Part shown: positions 54,217 through 62,183 of the stretch, piece after piece | Layout: the number at the start of each line of letters is the position of its first letter | How positions within the stretch are numbered: the stretch's first letter is position 1 | From: Nocardiopsis alborubida | GTDB lineage: Bacteria; Actinomycetota; Actinomycetes; Streptosporangiales; Streptosporangiaceae | Direction of reading: 5' to 3' | NCBI RefSeq assembly: GCF_012396365.1 | Contig: NZ_JAAXPG010000006.1 | Location: 1-64,000 of the forward strand | Length of the DNA stretch: 64,000 bases | Translations under genes and position numbers: made by a program | The notes under the pieces: generated by a model | What the model was told of the DNA's origin: nothing | The model's database searches: none | What the model saw: the letters and a program-made list of their open reading frames with translations, nothing else

Positions 54217-54250
54217 GGGTGCGGCGGCCCCCGCGGACCGCCGCACCCGC
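54217..54250 (+). terminator. terminator after ppdK
   Basis: CGGGTGCGGCGG (54217-54228) pairs exactly with CCGCCGCACCCG (54239-54250), 10-base loop. Confidence 0.82.
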
Positions 54251-54401
54251 CGCGCCTCCCGCCGTGTTCCCTCCCACGCCCCCTCCGCTCCGTCTCCGCG
54301 CGTGAAGTCCCTGCCCAGAGGGGAAACGGCGCCCCCCGAACGCCCTGGGAGCATCCCGGTCGGCCACACGCGCGGATATGCGCTGTGATCTGTCCGTGAT
54401 G

Positions 54402-54594
54402 TATTCTGGCCGCCAGCCGGGCCACCGCTTCCCCGCCCGCCCTCCCGTGCCCGCGAAACAGGTACGGGGCGCGCTGACACCACCCTCCGCCACGGTCCTC
54501 CCACGGACCGGATCGCTGAGAACCAGCGACGGGCGGAGGCCGTCCCAGTGGGGGTAACACGCCCCCTGACCAGAGAACGTGCGGAGGTGAGCCG
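54402..54594 (+). promoter_or_regulatory. structured 5' leader of the YdcF-type gene
   Basis: A TATTCT -10 (54402-54407) would give a leader of about 180 bases. CCTCCGCC (54484-54491) pairs with GGCGGAGG (54532-54539) and encloses two hairpins, CGGTCC/GGACCG (54493-54510) and TCGCTG/CAGCGA (54513-54529). A third, GGGGG/CCCCC (54550-54566), precedes the ribosome site. This could be a riboswitch-like element; it matches no class recognised by eye. Confidence 0.5.
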
Positions 54595-55704
54595 GTGCGA
54601 ACGGCGAACGACGGCCGCGGCGACGAGCCGTGGGACGACCCGACCACCGCTCCCTCGTCCGACGACGAGGCCACCCAGGTCTTCTCCCGCGGGTCCTTCG
54701 CCCCCGCGGCCCCCGGCACCGAGAGCGCCGGGGGCGCCGAGAGCACCCGCGCGTTCTCCGCCTCCGACGACGCCACCCGCACGTTCTCCGCCGACGACGA
54801 GACCACGCGGGAGTTCCGGCGCGACGAGGTCCTGGCACCCGGAGCGCCCGCCCCGCAGGGCGTGCCCGCCGACCGGCCGGCGGCCGACGAGGCCGTCTTC
54901 ACCCGCCGCTTCGTCCGCGAGCGCCCGCGGCCCCGCACCCGCGTCTCCCCGCCCGCGCCCCCGGCACCCGAACTCCCCGAGGAGGGGTTCCCGGAGGAGG
55001 AGTTCCCGCGCGCCCCGGAGCCCGCGCCGCGCCGAGGCCGCCGCCCCGAGCCGCCGTCCTTCTCCCGGCCGCGCCGACCGCGTCGGCGCCGCTTCCGCCT
55101 GCGCTGGCTGGTCAGCCTGCTGCTGGTCACCGTCCTGGCCGTCCCGGCCGGTACCTGGGCCTGGGTCTGGTACGTGGCCCGCCAGGACGAGCGCGCCACA
55201 TCCGACGCCATCGTCGTGCTCGGCGCCAGCCAGTACAACGGCGTGCCCTCACCCGTCTTCGAGGCCCGGCTGCGCCACGCCCAGGCCCTCTACCTGGAGG
55301 GCGTGGCCCCGGTCATCGTCACCGTCGGCGGCAAGCTGCCCGGCGACAACTTCACGGAGGCCGCCTCCGGGCGCAACTGGCTGGTCGAGGTGGGCATCCC
55401 CGGCGCCCAGGTCGTCGCGGTGGAGGAGGGGCGCGACACCCTCCAGAGCATCGAAGCCGTCGCCGAGGTCTTCGAGGCCAACTCCTGGGACACCGCCATC
55501 CTCGTCTCCGACCCCTGGCACAGCCTGCGCTCCGAACGCATGGCCGCCGACCACGGCATCGAGGCGGGCACCTCGCCCTCCCGGTCGGGGCCCGCGGTCA
55601 TCGAGCGCCGCACCCAGCTGTGGTACATCACCAGGGAGACCGCGGCGCTCTGGTACTACTGGATCTTCGACGACAGCAGCGACATCCAGGTCGATGCCGC
55701 CTGA
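54595..55704 (+). CDS. YdcF/SanA (DUF218) family membrane protein with acidic N-terminal repeats
   Basis: 369 residues from GTG 54595 (GGAGG upstream). The first 90 residues carry four short Thr-Arg/Gln-x-Phe repeats (ATQVFS, STRAFS, ATRTFS, TTREFR) in acidic surroundings. A Pro/Arg-rich part and one membrane segment (about 172-195) follow. The DUF218 domain (about 202-365) has SDAIVVLGASQYNGVPSPVFEARL (split match), VTVGGKLPGD, EEGRDTLQSIEAV and VSDPWHSLRSERMA. Relatives act at the envelope on carriers or peptidoglycan precursors; the activity here is unknown. Confidence 0.85.
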   Translation: MRTANDGRGDEPWDDPTTAPSSDDEATQVFSRGSFAPAAPGTESAGGAESTRAFSASDDATRTFSADDETTREFRRDEVLAPGAPAPQGVPADRPAADEAVFTRRFVRERPRPRTRVSPPAPPAPELPEEGFPEEEFPRAPEPAPRRGRRPEPPSFSRPRRPRRRRFRLRWLVSLLLVTVLAVPAGTWAWVWYVARQDERATSDAIVVLGASQYNGVPSPVFEARLRHAQALYLEGVAPVIVTVGGKLPGDNFTEAASGRNWLVEVGIPGAQVVAVEEGRDTLQSIEAVAEVFEANSWDTAILVSDPWHSLRSERMAADHGIEAGTSPSRSGPAVIERRTQLWYITRETAALWYYWIFDDSSDIQVDAA

Positions 55705-55755
55705 CCAGCGCGGACGGCGACCGGGTCGTAGCCGGGGAGTAGGGTCGCAGACACC

Positions 55756-57006
55756 ATGACGAACAATCCCCGCGAGGGCGGAGCACTCGGCTACACGCAC
55801 CAGGACACCGAGCGCAGGGCCCTGGAGAACCGCAAGAACCGGGCCCGCGACCCCTTCGAGCGGGACCGGGCCCGGGTCCTGCACAGCGCCGCCCTGCGCC
55901 GCCTGGCCGCCAAGACCCAGGTGGTCCAGCCCGGTGTGAGCGACTTCCCGCGCACCCGCCTCACCCACTCCCTGGAGTGCGCCCAGATCGGCCGCGAACT
56001 CGGACAGGCCCTGGGCTGCGACCCCGACCTGGTGGAGGCCGCCTGCCTGTCCCACGACCTGGGCCACCCGCCCTTCGGCCACAACGGCGAGCGCGCCCTG
56101 GACGAGGCCGCCGCCGGCTGCGGCGGGTTCGAGGGCAACGCCCAGAGCCTGCGCCTGCTCGTGCGCCTGGAGGGCAAGGTCATCGACCCCGACGGGCGCA
56201 GCGCGGGGCTCAACCTCACCCGCGCCACCCTCGACGCCACCGTCAAGTACCCCTGGCTCCGGGGTGAGGGCGGCGACACCCACAAGTTCAACTGCTACCC
56301 CGACGACACCGAAGTGTTCGACTGGCTGCGCCGGGACGCGCCCCCGGGCCGCACCTGCTTCGAGGCCCAGGTCATGGACTGGGCCGACGACGTCGCCTAC
56401 TCCGTGCACGACGTCGAGGACGCCCTGCACGCCGGGCTGGTGGACCCCGCGGCCCTGCGCGGCGCGGCCGAGCGCGCCGAGGTCGTGCGGATCGCCGCCG
56501 CCGACTACTGCGACGCCGACCCCGCCGAACTCGACGAGGTCTTCACCGACCTCATCGCCCACCCCGCGTGGCCGCGCGAGTTCACCGGCGACCTCGCCTC
56601 CCTCGCCGCCCTCAAGAACCTCACGAGCGGGCTCATCGGCCGCTTCTGCCGGGCCGCGGAGGAGGCCACCCGCGCCGCGCACGGCCCCGGGCGCCTCACC
56701 CGTTACGGCGCCGACCTCCTCGTGCCCCGCCGCCCCCTGCTGGAGTGCGCCCTGCTCAAGGCGGTCGCCGCCCACTTCGTGCTCTCACGGGAGGAGGCCC
56801 GGGCCTACCAGGCCGAGGAGCGCCGACTGATCACCGAACTGGTCGGCCTCCTGTGGAAGAACGCCCCCGAGGGCCTGGACCCGCAGTTCCGCGCCGCCTT
56901 CGCCGAGGCCGCCGACGACTCCGCCGCCCTGCGCGTGGTCATCGACCAGGTCGCCTCGCTCACCGACACCTCCGCGACCTCGCTGCACGCACGCCTCACG
57001 CGCTGA
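55756..57006 (+). CDS. dgt: deoxyguanosinetriphosphate triphosphohydrolase-like protein
   Basis: 416 residues. An HD-domain dNTPase that releases triphosphate from dGTP or other dNTPs. HD ligands are visible: [17 protein letters not shown] (His about 77), [17 protein letters not shown] (His-Asp about 109-110), and Asp in [14 protein letters not shown]. The N-terminal [26 protein letters not shown] is typical (split match). ATG 55756 follows GGGGAG at long spacing; TAGGGT ten bases before it may be a -10 giving a short leader. Confidence 0.94.
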   Translation: MTNNPREGGALGYTHQDTERRALENRKNRARDPFERDRARVLHSAALRRLAAKTQVVQPGVSDFPRTRLTHSLECAQIGRELGQALGCDPDLVEAACLSHDLGHPPFGHNGERALDEAAAGCGGFEGNAQSLRLLVRLEGKVIDPDGRSAGLNLTRATLDATVKYPWLRGEGGDTHKFNCYPDDTEVFDWLRRDAPPGRTCFEAQVMDWADDVAYSVHDVEDALHAGLVDPAALRGAAERAEVVRIAAADYCDADPAELDEVFTDLIAHPAWPREFTGDLASLAALKNLTSGLIGRFCRAAEEATRAAHGPGRLTRYGADLLVPRRPLLECALLKAVAAHFVLSREEARAYQAEERRLITELVGLLWKNAPEGLDPQFRAAFAEAADDSAALRVVIDQVASLTDTSATSLHARLTR

Positions 57007-57009
57007 GCG

Positions 57010-57043
57010 CGGGGGCCGCGCACGCGCGCCCGGGTCGCCCCCG
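57010..57043 (+). terminator. weak hairpin after dgt
   Basis: CGGGGGC (57010-57016) pairs with GCCCCCG (57037-57043); the interior can fold further (CGCG/GCGCG). Confidence 0.4.
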
Positions 57044-57068
57044 TCCCCGGAGAACGGGCGGCAGGGGG

Positions 57069-57097
57069 TTGACTTCATCGATGTGAGCGCTAACAAT
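57069..57097 (+). promoter_or_regulatory. promoter and operator of the LacI-type regulator
   Basis: TTGACT (57069-57074), 17 bases, AACAAT (57092-57097). Between and into the -10 lies TGTGAGCGCTAACA (57082-57095), one base from the LacI/GalR consensus TGTTAGCGCTAACA. Autoregulation is expected. Confidence 0.75.
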
Positions 57098-57148
57098 GTT
57101 GCGCACATCACAGAAGTCCCCCCTCTCGTGCCCGGAGGTGTCGTCCCG

Positions 57149-58189
57149 GTGAAACCCCCAGGTGGCCGTACCCCCGTCATGGCGGACGTGGCCCGGCTGG
57201 CCGGAGTCTCCCACCAGACGGTGTCGCGCGTGGTCAACGGCCACCCCAACGTCCGCGAGGAGACGGTGCTCCGGGTGCGCGACGCCATCGAGGAGCTGGG
57301 CTACCACCGCAACTCCACCGCGCGCGCCCTGGTCACCCGCCGCACCAACGTGCTCGGCGTCATCGCCTTCGACTCCACGCTCTTCGGTCCGGCGCAGACC
57401 CTGGCGGGGATCGAGCGGGCCGCGCGCGAGGCGGGCTACTTCCTGAGCATGGTCAGCCTCGACGACGTGTCGCCGGAGGGTGTGGTCGCGGCCGCCGACT
57501 ACCTGATCCAGCAGTCGGTCGAGGGCTGTGTGGCGATCGCCCCCCAGCGCGCCCTCGTGGAGGCGCTGGCCGCGCTGCCCGGCCCCGGGCCCCTGGTCGC
57601 GGTCGAGGGCGGCGAGGGCTCGGGCCTTCCCGTCGTCTGCGTCGACCAGGTCCAGGGCGCCCACGACGCCGTCCGCCACCTGCTCGACCTGGGCCACACG
57701 ACCGTCCACCACGTGGAGGGCGACCCCCTGTGGCTGGAGTCCGCGGCCCGGGTGGTCGGGTGGCGCAGGGCCCTGGAGGAGGCCGGGGCGCCGGTCCCCG
57801 AACCGCTCCAGGGGGACTGGAGCCCCCGGTCCGGCTACGAGCTGGGCCTGGCGCTGGTGCGCAGGCGCGCCGCGGGGGAGCGCGTCACGGCGATCTTCGT
57901 GGGCAACGACCAGATGGCCATCGGCGTGCTGCGCGCACTGCACGAGGCGGGCCTGCGCGTCCCCGGGGACGTCAGCGTGGTCGGCTTCGACGACATCCCC
58001 GAGGCCGAGTACCTGACCCCGTCCCTGACCACCGTCTACCAGGACTTCGCCCAGGTGGGCAGGGAGAGCCTGGCGCTGCTGCTCGCCGAGATCGCCCGGG
58101 AGGCCCCAGCCGACCCGTCCGGGGCCGAGCGCCGGGTCGTCCCGGCGCGGTTGCGGGTGCGCGGCAGCAGCGGGCCCCCGCCACCGTGA
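57149..58189 (+). CDS. LacI family regulator of the arabinose locus
   Basis: 346 residues from GTG 57149; the frame is open to 57083, but that start lies within the operator. N-terminal helix-turn-helix and hinge: MADVARLAGVSHQTVSRVVN, GYHRNSTARALVTRRTNVLGV. The periplasmic-binding-protein-like effector domain includes TAIFVGNDQMAIGVLRALHE and VVGFDDIPEAEYLTPSLTTV (abbreviated). Operators of the same sequence lie at its promoter and at the start of araB, so it very likely represses arabinose use until sugar binds. Confidence 0.93.
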   Translation: MKPPGGRTPVMADVARLAGVSHQTVSRVVNGHPNVREETVLRVRDAIEELGYHRNSTARALVTRRTNVLGVIAFDSTLFGPAQTLAGIERAAREAGYFLSMVSLDDVSPEGVVAAADYLIQQSVEGCVAIAPQRALVEALAALPGPGPLVAVEGGEGSGLPVVCVDQVQGAHDAVRHLLDLGHTTVHHVEGDPLWLESAARVVGWRRALEEAGAPVPEPLQGDWSPRSGYELGLALVRRRAAGERVTAIFVGNDQMAIGVLRALHEAGLRVPGDVSVVGFDDIPEAEYLTPSLTTVYQDFAQVGRESLALLLAEIAREAPADPSGAERRVVPARLRVRGSSGPPPP

Positions 58190-58235
58190 CCCCCTGAGAC
58201 ACCTCCCTGTCCACCCCCTCATGGAGGAGCTTCCC

Positions 58236-59951
58236 TTGGCCCAGAATGTTAGCGCTAACTATTCACGTTCGACCGATCCGGTGGTCGTCGGGGTCGACTT
58301 CGGCACCCTCTCCGGCCGCGCCGTCGTGGTCCGGGTCTCCGACGGCGCCGAACTCGGCTCCGCGGCCTCCACCTACCGGCACGGCGTCATCACCGCGCGC
58401 CTGCCCGGATCGGCCGACCCCCTCGAACCGGAGAGCGCGCTCCAGCACCCCGAGGACTACCGCGAGGTCCTGCGCACCGCCGTCCCCGAGGCGCTGCGCG
58501 CGGCCGGGGTCGCGCCGGAGCGGGTCGTCGGCGTCGGCACCGACTTCACCGCCTGCACGGTCCTGCCGGTGACCGCGGACGGCACGCCCCTGTGCGAGCT
58601 GCCCGACCTGGCCCGGCGCCCGCACGCCTGGCCCAAGCTCTGGCGCCACCACGCAGCCCAGCCCGAGGCCGACGAGATCAACGCCCTGGCCGCCGAGCGC
58701 GGTGAGAAGTGGCTGGCCCGCTACGGGGGGAAGATCTCCTCCGAGTGGGAGTTCGCCAAGGCCCTCCAGGTCCTGCGCGACGACCCCGGCGTGTACGAGC
58801 GCACCGACCGCTGGATCGAGGCCGCCGACTGGATCGTGTGGCAGCTGTGCGGACACGAGACCCGCAACGTCGCCACCGCGGGCTACAAGGGCATCCACCA
58901 GGACGGCGCCTGGCCCTCGGCGGACTTCCTGGCCGCCCTCGACCCGCGTTTCGCCCGCTTCGCCGAGGACAAACTCGCCCACCCCCTGTCCCAGCTCGGA
59001 GAGCGCGCTGGCGGCCTCACCGCCCGGGCCGCGGCCTGGACCGGACTGCCCGAGGGCGTCCCCGTCGCGGTCGGCAACATCGACGCGCACGTCACCGCCG
59101 CCACCGCCCAGACCACCGGCAACGGCCGGATGCTCGCCATCATGGGCACCAGCACCTGCCACGTCATGAACTCCGACGTCCTCGCCGAGGTCCCGGGCAT
59201 GTGCGGCCTGGCCCACGGCGGCATCACCCCCGGAGCGTGGGGCTACGAGGCGGGCCAGAGCGGCGTCGGCGACATCTTCGCCTGGTTCGCCGACTCCTAC
59301 GTGCCCCCCGCCTACCACGACGAGGCCCGCGAACGCGGCCTGTCCGTCCACGACCTGCTCTCGGCCCGGGCCGCCGACGCCGCGGTGGGCGAGCACGGGC
59401 TCGTCGCCCTGGACTGGCACAGCGGCAACCGCTCGGTCCTGGTCGACCACGACCTGTCCGGCGTGCTCGTCGGCCTGACCCTGGCCACCAGGCCCGAGGA
59501 GGTCTACCGGGCCCTGGTCGAGGCCACGGCCTTCGGTACCCGCACCATCGTCGGGGCCTTCGCCGACGCCGGGGTGCCCGTGCACGACCTGACCATCGGC
59601 GGAGGCATGGTCCGCAACCCCTTCGTCCTCCAGGTCTACGCCGACGTCCTCAACCGGCCGCTGCGGATGGTGGCCTCCGAGCACAGCTGCGCGGTGGGGG
59701 CCGCCATCCACGCCGCGGTCGCCGCCGGGGCCTACCCCGACATCCACGCCGCCTCCGCCGCCATGGGCGGGGTACGGGAGGAGACCGTCGACCCCGACCC
59801 GGTCCGGGCCGCCGCCTACGACGGGCTCTTCGCCCTCTACACCGAGCTCCACGACCACTTCGGCCGGGGCGGCAGCAGCAGCCTGCACCGCCTGCGGGCC
59901 CTGCGCAACACCGCCCTGGCCGCCGCCGCGAGCGGCGGGGAAGGAGTCTGA
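58236..59951 (+). CDS. araB: ribulokinase
   Basis: 571 residues from TTG 58236, eight bases after GGAGG; ATG 58221 has no ribosome site. FGGY-family kinase that phosphorylates L-ribulose. Motifs: VVGVDFGTLSGRAVVV (phosphate 1), GVGTDFTACTVLPV, KISSEWEFAKALQVL, GNIDAHVTAATAQTTGNGRM (split), IMGTSTCHVM, VALDWHSGNRSVLVD and TIGGGMVRNPFVLQVYADVL. The LacI operator overlaps codons about 4-9. The next start overlaps the stop (TGATG). Confidence 0.95.
   Translation: MAQNVSANYSRSTDPVVVGVDFGTLSGRAVVVRVSDGAELGSAASTYRHGVITARLPGSADPLEPESALQHPEDYREVLRTAVPEALRAAGVAPERVVGVGTDFTACTVLPVTADGTPLCELPDLARRPHAWPKLWRHHAAQPEADEINALAAERGEKWLARYGGKISSEWEFAKALQVLRDDPGVYERTDRWIEAADWIVWQLCGHETRNVATAGYKGIHQDGAWPSADFLAALDPRFARFAEDKLAHPLSQLGERAGGLTARAAAWTGLPEGVPVAVGNIDAHVTAATAQTTGNGRMLAIMGTSTCHVMNSDVLAEVPGMCGLAHGGITPGAWGYEAGQSGVGDIFAWFADSYVPPAYHDEARERGLSVHDLLSARAADAAVGEHGLVALDWHSGNRSVLVDHDLSGVLVGLTLATRPEEVYRALVEATAFGTRTIVGAFADAGVPVHDLTIGGGMVRNPFVLQVYADVLNRPLRMVASEHSCAVGAAIHAAVAAGAYPDIHAASAAMGGVREETVDPDPVRAAAYDGLFALYTELHDHFGRGGSSSLHRLRALRNTALAAAASGGEGV
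58247..58260 (+). promoter_or_regulatory. LacI-type operator inside the start of araB
   Basis: TGTTAGCGCTAACT, with the perfect 12-base palindrome GTTAGCGCTAAC (58248-58259). It lies just inside the coding sequence, downstream of the TTG start, so it would act as a roadblock rather than by covering a promoter. Confidence 0.8.
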
Positions 59952-60643
59952 TGACCGCCACCACGCCCACGGCCGTGCCCGAGGAGCACCGGGAGGAGGT
60001 GGAGCGCCTGCGCACCCTGGTGTGCGCCCTGCACGCCGAACTGCCCCGGTGGAACCTCGTCACCTGGACCAGCGGCAACGTCTCCGCCCGCGTCCCCGGC
60101 GCCGACCTGATGGTGATCAAGCCCAGCGGCGTCTCCTACGACGACCTCGCCCCGGCCGACATGGTCGTCTGCGACCTGGACGGCCGCCCGGTCGAGGGCG
60201 ACCACAGGCCCTCCAGCGACACCTCCGCCCACGCCTACGTCTACCGCGCCCGCCCCGACGTCGGCGGCGTCGCGCACACGCACAGCCCCTACGCCACCGC
60301 GTGGGCCGCGCGCGGCGAGGCCATCCCCTGCGCCATCACCGCGATGGCCGACGAGTTCGGCGGCGACATCCCCGTCGGCCCGTTCGCCCTCATCGGCGGC
60401 GACGACATCGGCAGGGGGGTGGTCGCCACCCTGGAGGGCCACCGCTCGCCCGCCGTCCTCATGCGCGGCCACGGCGTGTTCACCGTCGGAGCGGGCGCCA
60501 AGGCGGCGGTCAAGGCCGCCGTGATGTGCGAGGACGTCGCCCGGACCGTCCACATCGCCCGCCAGGGCGGCCCCCTCCAGCGCCTTCCCCAGGAGCACAT
60601 CGACGCGCTCCACGACCGTTACCAGAACGTCTACGGCCAGTAA
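59951..60643 (+). CDS. araD: L-ribulose-5-phosphate 4-epimerase
   Basis: 230 residues. Class II aldolase/epimerase fold: LVTWTSGNVSARVPG, KPSGVSYDDLAPADMVVCDL, PSSDTSAHAYVYRARPDVGGVAHTHSPYATAWAARG (split match) with the zinc His pair HTHS, and the third His in LMRGHGVFTVG. Converts L-ribulose-5-P to D-xylulose-5-P, feeding the pentose phosphate pathway. ATG 59951 shares a base with the araB stop. Confidence 0.95.
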   Translation: MTATTPTAVPEEHREEVERLRTLVCALHAELPRWNLVTWTSGNVSARVPGADLMVIKPSGVSYDDLAPADMVVCDLDGRPVEGDHRPSSDTSAHAYVYRARPDVGGVAHTHSPYATAWAARGEAIPCAITAMADEFGGDIPVGPFALIGGDDIGRGVVATLEGHRSPAVLMRGHGVFTVGAGAKAAVKAAVMCEDVARTVHIARQGGPLQRLPQEHIDALHDRYQNVYGQ

Positions 60644-60655
60644 GGAAGAAGCACC

Positions 60656-62092
60656 GTGACCGTACCCACACCCCCCGCCACCGAGCACCCTCCCGTGCGC
60701 GCCCGCGCCCCCCGCGTCGGCCTGCTCGGCATCATGCAGCCGCTCTACGACGACATGATCCCCGGCATCACCGAGCACCAGGCGGCGTACGCGGCCCGGG
60801 TGGCCGAACGGCTCTCCGACGTCGCCGAGTGGACCGTCGCCCCGCCGGTGCGCGGACGCGCCGACGCGGAGGAGGCGATCCGCGGCTTCGAGGCCGCCGG
60901 ACTCGACGGGGTCCTGGTCGTCATGCTCACCTACGGCCCCTCCCTGCGCGTCACCCGCGCGCTCGGCCGCACCCACCTGCCCCTGGCGCTGGCCAACATC
61001 CAGCCCGACCCCGCGGTCAGCCCGTCCTGGGACATGGACGACATGACCTACAACCAGGGCATCCACGGGGCCCAGGACACCGCCAACGCCATGGTGCGGG
61101 CGGGGCTGCCCTTCGAGGTCCTCACCGGCGAGTGGCAGAGCCCGGAGTTCGCCGCGCGCGTGGACCGCTGGGCGCGGGCGGCCCGCGCCGTCACCGCCCT
61201 GCGCGGACTGCGGGTCGGCGTGTTCGGCTACCCCATGAACGGCATGGGCGACGCGCGGGTGGACGAGACCGCGCTGCTGCGCAGGCTCGGCCCCGAGGTC
61301 CACGTCATCGCGCCCGGGGCCCTGCACCGGACCATGGCCGACCTGCCCGAACAGGCCGTGCGCGACCTCATGGACTGGGAGGACGGGGCCCTGGAGGTGG
61401 ACGGCCGCCTGTCCAAGGAGGAGCGCGAGGACCACGCCCGCATGCAGCTGGGCATCGAACGGCTGCTGGAGGAGTCCGGGTGCGGTGCCTACTCCACCCA
61501 CTTCGACGCGATCGGGGAGGACGGCCGCTTCGCCCGGCTGCCGATGGCCGCCGCCTCCACCCTGATGGCCCAGGGGTACGGGTTCGCCGGCGAGGGCGAC
61601 GTCCTGGCCGCCTCGATCGTCTACGCCGGGCACCAGCTCGCCGGGGACGGCCACTTCACCGAGATGTACGCGATGGACTTCCCCAGCGACTCCATCCTCA
61701 TGAGCCACATGGGCGAGGGGAACTGGAGGGTGGCGCGCGAGGACGAGCCCGTCCGGCTGGTCAAGCGCCCGCTGGGCATCGGCGGCCTGGGCGACCCGCC
61801 CACCATCGTGTTCCGCTACCGGCCGGGTCCGGCCACCCTGGCCTCCCTGGTCGCCCTCGGCGGAGAGGAGTTCCGCCTGGTCGTGGCCGAGGGCGAGGTC
61901 ATCGACGCGCCCGAGCTGCCGTCCCTGGAGATGCCCTACGGCCAGTTCCGCCCCGAGACGGGTGTGCGGGCCTGTATGGACGCCTGGCTCCGCGCGGGCG
62001 GCACCCACCACATGGTCATGAACACCGGGGCGCGCGCGGAGGACTGGCGGGTCCTGTGCGAGCTGTCCGGAATCGAGTACGTCCGGGTCTGA
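60656..62092 (+). CDS. araA: L-arabinose isomerase
   Basis: 478 residues from GTG 60656 (AAGGAAGAAG upstream). Converts L-arabinose to L-ribulose. Metal and catalytic positions are visible: Glu in GFAGEGDVLAAS (about 303), Glu in HFTEMYAMDFP (about 333), His in LMSHMGEGNWRVA (about 349) and His in GTHHMVMNTGARA near the C-terminus. NIQPDPAVSPSWDMDDMTYNQG-type segment (split) is also typical. The protein is slightly shorter than E. coli AraA (500). Third gene of araB-araD-araA. Confidence 0.94.
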   Translation: MTVPTPPATEHPPVRARAPRVGLLGIMQPLYDDMIPGITEHQAAYAARVAERLSDVAEWTVAPPVRGRADAEEAIRGFEAAGLDGVLVVMLTYGPSLRVTRALGRTHLPLALANIQPDPAVSPSWDMDDMTYNQGIHGAQDTANAMVRAGLPFEVLTGEWQSPEFAARVDRWARAARAVTALRGLRVGVFGYPMNGMGDARVDETALLRRLGPEVHVIAPGALHRTMADLPEQAVRDLMDWEDGALEVDGRLSKEEREDHARMQLGIERLLEESGCGAYSTHFDAIGEDGRFARLPMAAASTLMAQGYGFAGEGDVLAASIVYAGHQLAGDGHFTEMYAMDFPSDSILMSHMGEGNWRVAREDEPVRLVKRPLGIGGLGDPPTIVFRYRPGPATLASLVALGGEEFRLVVAEGEVIDAPELPSLEMPYGQFRPETGVRACMDAWLRAGGTHHMVMNTGARAEDWRVLCELSGIEYVRV

Positions 62093-62133
62093 CCCGGGCA
62101 CCAGGCGCCCCGGCGCGTCCACACCCCCCAGAC

Positions 62134-62156
62134 GGAGGGCCCCGGGCGGGCCCTCC
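62134..62156 (+). terminator. intercistronic hairpin between araA and the binding-protein gene
   Basis: GGAGGGCCC (62134-62142) pairs with GGGCCCTCC (62148-62156), loop CGGGC. It may partly terminate or stabilise mRNA ends; no new promoter is seen before the next gene. Confidence 0.5.
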
Positions 62157-62183
62157 CGACCCCCCAGGCGCAAGGAGAACACC

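Noticed and set aside
54484-54566. A ydaO (c-di-AMP), TPP or cobalamin riboswitch
   Set aside because: None of the conserved cores of these classes could be matched by eye, so only a structured leader is claimed.
50274-55238. A 1654-codon open frame on the minus strand across ppdK and the YdcF-type gene
   Set aside because: It is the antisense shadow of ppdK caused by high-GC codon bias. Only its last 265 codons, the hemolysin III gene from GTG 51071, are real.
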